Assembly: GCA_023433265.1 (NCBI GenBank)
Contig: JAEZDR010000141.1
Location: 1-8,902 of the forward strand
Length of the DNA stretch: 8,902 bases
Reading direction: 5' to 3'
Origin: Bacteroidota bacterium
GTDB lineage: Bacteria; Bacteroidota; Bacteroidia; Chitinophagales; Chitinophagaceae
This document shows, piece after piece, positions 7,407 through 8,902 of this stretch; position 1 is the stretch's first letter; each line of letters begins with the position of its first letter. Position numbers and translations under genes: made by a program. The notes under the pieces were generated by a model that saw nothing but the letters and a program-made list of their open reading frames with translations, ran no database searches and was not told the origin of the DNA.

Positions 7407-7826
7407 ATGTCTCTTAAAGCATTCGTTCTTATTCTTTTCTTCTTCCAGGCCACTTCTAATTGTGTTGCACAAAATGATAGCACTGCAGTTAGTGGAGCAG
7501 CAGACACGATTTTCAGAACAGTACAGGTGGAATCGAAGTTCGAAGGAGGTTCGGAAGCATGGAGAAACTACCTTCAAAGAAAGCTAAGGGTGAATACACC
7601 TGTGGATAATGGAGCGCCCCCGGGAAGATACACTGTGGTTGTATCTTTTATCGTTGACCAGGAAGGCAGGATTAGCGAAGTGCGGGCTGAAAACAACCCT
7701 GGTTTTGGAACTGCACAGGAAGCTGTTAGAGTAATCAAGACCGGCCCTAACTGGGTACCGGCCACCCAAAATGGGCGAAAGGTAAAATACAGGCAAAGGC
7801 AAAGTATAACCTTTCTGGTGGATTAG
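7407..7826 (+). CDS. Small secreted TonB C-terminal domain protein
   Basis: A 139-residue protein with signal peptide MSLKAFVLILFFFQATSNCVA (cleavage probably before Q22) and a TonB C-terminal-like domain. The domain includes GRYTVVVSFIVDQEGRISEV (73-92), the AQEAVRVIKTGPNWVPA stretch (103-119), QNGRKVKYR (121-129) and a closing ITFLVD. The pattern of a VD-x-x-G turn, A-x-RVIK and W-x-PA is typical of Bacteroidota TonB-C proteins. It lacks the cytoplasmic/membrane anchor and proline-rich spacer of a true energy-transducing TonB, so it is probably a periplasmic stand-alone domain; a role in TonB-dependent transport is uncertain. The open frame reaches upstream to 7320, but that start would put 29 poorly conserved residues before the signal peptide and overlap truB. 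ATG at 7407 is preferred and follows an exact TAnnTTTG element. Confidence 0.85.
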   Translation: MSLKAFVLILFFFQATSNCVAQNDSTAVSGAADTIFRTVQVESKFEGGSEAWRNYLQRKLRVNTPVDNGAPPGRYTVVVSFIVDQEGRISEVRAENNPGFGTAQEAVRVIKTGPNWVPATQNGRKVKYRQRQSITFLVD

Positions 7827-7839
7827 TAAGGAAAGTTAT

Positions 7840-7873
7840 ATTGAAGAAACTGGCTTACACCAGTTTCTTCAAT
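7840..7873. terminator. Bidirectional hairpin terminator between convergent genes
   Basis: A perfect inverted repeat: 14-bp arms at 7840-7853 (ATTGAAGAAACTGG) and 7860-7873, with a 6-nt loop CTTACA. It sits in the 57-bp gap between the stops of the TonB-C gene (plus) and the lipoprotein gene (minus), so it can serve both. No long T tract follows on either strand, so it may act as an mRNA 3'-end stabiliser as much as an intrinsic terminator. Confidence 0.8.
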
Positions 7874-7883
7874 GAGTTATGTA

Positions 7884-8375
7884 CTACATCTCCCTAAGGT
7901 CGCCATCGAAGGTTGATGCCGTGCCGGAAGTGGTCATTGTTGGTATTTGCGGCACTGTTACTGCTATTTTATTACCCGTAACAGTAACGGTAGCCATTAA
8001 GTTGCCAGCACCCGTACTTACATAAGTTGTACCTGCCGTAAATGCGGTGATGTAAACCTCGTCAGCATTTGCAAGAAAACCAGAAGAAGGATAGCCGACT
8101 ATCTTATAAGTTCCGCTTGTGGTAGGCATTGTTTTGAAAGAAACGGCCCATGAATTTAACTTAGTATAATCCATGCTGGGAGATGGGGTTCTATCCCAAC
8201 CTGTAAGTGCCGGATCTCCGTTACTTGGAGTAACTCTAAAAGCATACATTGTTGTATAGCTTGTATTTCCAACCTTCCAGCTATTAGCATTCGCCGATGG
8301 TTCATCAGATGACTTTTTGCATCCTACCGTTGATAATAGAACTGCGGACAGGGCGACAAATAAAAGTGCTTTCAT
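7884..8375 (-). CDS. Putative lipoprotein of unknown function
   Basis: A 163-residue protein I do not recognise. Residues 1-18 are a lipoprotein signal peptide (MKALLFVALSAVLLSTVG) with lipid-modified Cys at 19; the lipobox TVGC is imperfect at -3, where Leu is usual. The sequence after Cys is KKSSDEP, with Lys and acidic residues near the +2 to +6 region that directs some Bacteroidota lipoproteins to the cell surface, so surface exposure is possible but unproven. The rest is rich in Thr, Ser, Gly and aromatic residues in alternating strand-like runs (WKVGNTSYTTMYAFRV, the WAVSFKTMP region, TYKIVGY, NLMATVTVTGNKIAVTV), suggesting an all-beta fold. The start ATG is at 8373-8375. It converges on the TonB-C gene across a strong hairpin, with the 5S region behind it. 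Function unknown. Confidence 0.75.
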   Translation of the reverse strand: MKALLFVALSAVLLSTVGCKKSSDEPSANANSWKVGNTSYTTMYAFRVTPSNGDPALTGWDRTPSPSMDYTKLNSWAVSFKTMPTTSGTYKIVGYPSSGFLANADEVYITAFTAGTTYVSTGAGNLMATVTVTGNKIAVTVPQIPTMTTSGTASTFDGDLREM

Positions 8376-8394
8376 GTGTGTGATGTATTTACTA

Positions 8395-8425
8395 CAAAGC
8401 TGTGCCCGAATGTTTTGTATAACAA
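8395..8425 (-). promoter_or_regulatory. Possible promoter of the lipoprotein gene
   Basis: On the minus strand, CAGCTTTG (complement of 8395-8402) matches seven of eight positions of TAnnTTTG counting the free positions. A TTG (complement of 8423-8425) stands 20 bp upstream, close to the usual -33 spacing. Transcription would start about 12-15 nt before the ATG at 8375. The weak first position and short motifs keep confidence low. Confidence 0.35.
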
Positions 8426-8434
8426 TAATACAAA
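8414..8434. repeat. Inverted repeat TTTGTAT-N7-ATACAAA (operator-like)
   Basis: A perfect 7-bp inverted repeat (8414-8420 and 8428-8434) with a 7-nt spacer, about 40-60 bp upstream of the lipoprotein start and overlapping its possible -33 element. Its size and symmetry fit the binding site of a dimeric regulator, but the region is AT-rich and chance is possible. From here to the terminator at 8524 I see no gene. Confidence 0.35.
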
Positions 8435-8523
8435 TGCAGTATTATTTTGATTATGGAGCTGCCATTCTGGGTGAGTAGCCTTACTAGCTTGCTCTTGGGG
8501 GATTTTTTATGCTGACCAACGGC

Positions 8524-8553
8524 AAAAACATAGCCTCACATTACCGAGAGGCT
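8524..8553 (-). terminator. Intrinsic terminator downstream of the 5S-like copy
   Basis: Read on the minus strand: a 6-bp GC-rich stem (AGCCTC / GAGGCT; plus-strand arms 8532-8537 and 8548-8553) with a 10-nt loop, then ATG and a run of five T (complement of 8524-8528). It begins only 5 nt after the GAATATGGCAGCT 3'-end signature of the 5S-like sequence, mirroring the arrangement at the true 5S gene. Confidence 0.7.
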
Positions 8554-8558
8554 TCCAA

Positions 8559-8702
8559 GAATATGGCAGCTGTTCCTGTTGGCCATTAGTAGGATACGCT
8601 CCCGTCCTTTGTAATCGGGATTGTGTAGTACCACCGTGCGCCAGCCGGCGGATTAACTTCTCTGTTGAATATGGGGAGGTGAACAACTCCGATAAGGCAG
8701 GT
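8559..8702 (-). pseudogene. Degenerate or rearranged 5S rRNA copy
   Basis: On the minus strand this region carries 5S rRNA blocks in the right order: GTTCACCTC (complement of 8678-8686), AACAGAGAAGTTAA (complement of 8653-8666, the highly conserved loop B/helix III segment), TGGTACTACACAA (complement of 8621-8633), and the 3'-end block AGCTGCCATATTC (complement of 8559-8571). The last two are 13-nt exact copies of blocks in the 5S gene at the right edge. Between them are 49 nt instead of the 18 nt in that 5S, and the GTGGGAGAGTAGG segment is gone. The 5' end (CTGCCTTATCGGAG) shows no good complement to the 3' end for helix I. A pseudogene from a duplicated 5S is most likely; an expressed 5S-derived small RNA is possible because it keeps a terminator. 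Confidence 0.7.
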
Positions 8703-8748
8703 AATGTGCAGTAAATAAATTGCCGGTGATAGTTTTGCTCTTTAATTA

Positions 8749-8814
8749 TGCTGTAGCTACGCTTTAGGTAGGCTGTAAGTAGGCTGTAAGTACGCTTTAA
8801 GCATGCTTTAGGGC
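8749..8814. repeat. Six imperfect 11-bp tandem repeats
   Basis: Six consecutive 11-bp units fit roughly NGCTKTARGYA: TGCTGTAGCTA, CGCTTTAGGTA, GGCTGTAAGTA (twice, identical), CGCTTTAAGCA, TGCTTTAGGGC. They begin at 8749, 8760, 8771, 8782, 8793 and 8804. The array lies between the terminator of the true 5S and the 5S-like copy and ends two bases before the A run at 8817. The unit length is close to one helical turn. No coding frame runs through it. Function unknown. Confidence 0.8.
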
Positions 8815-8816
8815 AT

Positions 8817-8850
8817 AAAAAAACCCAGACGCTTTTGCAAGGTCTGGGTT
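8817..8850 (-). terminator. Intrinsic terminator of the rRNA operon
   Basis: On the minus strand: a 9-bp stem (AACCCAGAC / GTCTGGGTT; plus-strand arms 8822-8830 and 8842-8850), an 11-nt loop, then a run of seven T (complement of 8817-8823, partly overlapping the stem base). It starts directly after the 3' end of the 5S rRNA, the classic Rho-independent terminator position for an rRNA operon. Confidence 0.92.
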
Positions 8851-8855
8851 CAATG

Positions 8856-8902
8856 AATATGGCAGCTACCTACTCTCCCACATTGTTGTGTAGTACCATC
8901 GG
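8856..8902 (-). rRNA. rrf: 5S ribosomal RNA, 3' part (cut by window edge)
   Basis: The minus strand reads CCGATGGTACTACACAA, then a short variable stretch, GTGGGAGAGTAGG, and GCTGCCATATTC: the 3' half of a Bacteroidota 5S rRNA (loop E and helix IV/V region, then the 3' strand of helix I). The 5' half lies beyond the right edge, and 23S and 16S are expected further right. The exact 3' end is estimated to within a few bases. A terminator follows at once. Confidence 0.92.

Noticed and set aside
8474..8508. Plus-strand terminator ending in TTTTTT (8503-8508)
   Set aside because: The only stem (GAGTAG with TTGCTC, two G-U pairs) is weak and lies 8 nt from the T run. No plus-strand gene precedes it closely.
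8574..8640. Complete tRNA gene in the plus orientation
   Set aside because: AGGATAC and TTTGTAATC look tRNA-like, but there is no acceptor stem, the anticodon-type loop would be 11 nt and no GTTCRA T-loop exists. Treated only as possible fragments.
8749..8814. CRISPR array
   Set aside because: Units of 11 bp without spacers do not fit any CRISPR architecture, and no cas genes are present.

Overview
The window looks like a chromosomal segment of a Bacteroidota bacterium, probably in or near the Chitinophagaceae (inference). The reasons are a bacillithiol-type BshA, a carboxypeptidase Q-like M28 peptidase, an EI24 membrane protein, a secreted stand-alone TonB C-terminal domain, a 5S rRNA of Bacteroidota type, no Shine-Dalgarno sequences ahead of the starts, and one exact TAnnTTTG -7 promoter element. 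Nine protein genes are visible (eight complete, one cut by the left edge), plus the 3' end of an rRNA operon.

Left part (1-3902): a partial bshA (minus) diverges from a secreted M28 metallopeptidase (plus). The peptidase converges, with stop codons one base apart, on a two-gene minus-strand unit: an EI24-type membrane protein overlapping by 23 bp a short RsmI-like tetrapyrrole-methylase-fold methyltransferase. That unit diverges across only 34 bp from an AAG-type 3-methyladenine DNA glycosylase; both genes appear to start with TTG.

Middle (3965-7328): a two-gene plus-strand operon encodes a VWA protein with an intact MIDAS motif and a chelatase/MoxR-like AAA+ ATPase. This is a widespread but, to my knowledge, functionally uncharacterised ATPase-VWA machine and the most system-like item here. 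It converges on truB (tRNA U55 pseudouridine synthase, minus).

Right part (7329-8902): a small secreted TonB-C protein (plus) and an unrecognised lipoprotein (minus) converge on a strong symmetric hairpin. Beyond them is about 530 bp without a protein gene. Read from the right on the minus strand, it contains the 3' end of a 5S rRNA, a strong intrinsic terminator, six imperfect 11-bp tandem repeats, a second, rearranged 5S-like sequence with an extra block of about 31 nt, and a second terminator. This suggests a duplicated, decaying or repurposed 5S unit at the end of an rRNA operon.

Most protein genes are ordinary housekeeping genes. The parts that deserve a second look are the AAA+/VWA pair and the non-coding region downstream of the 5S.
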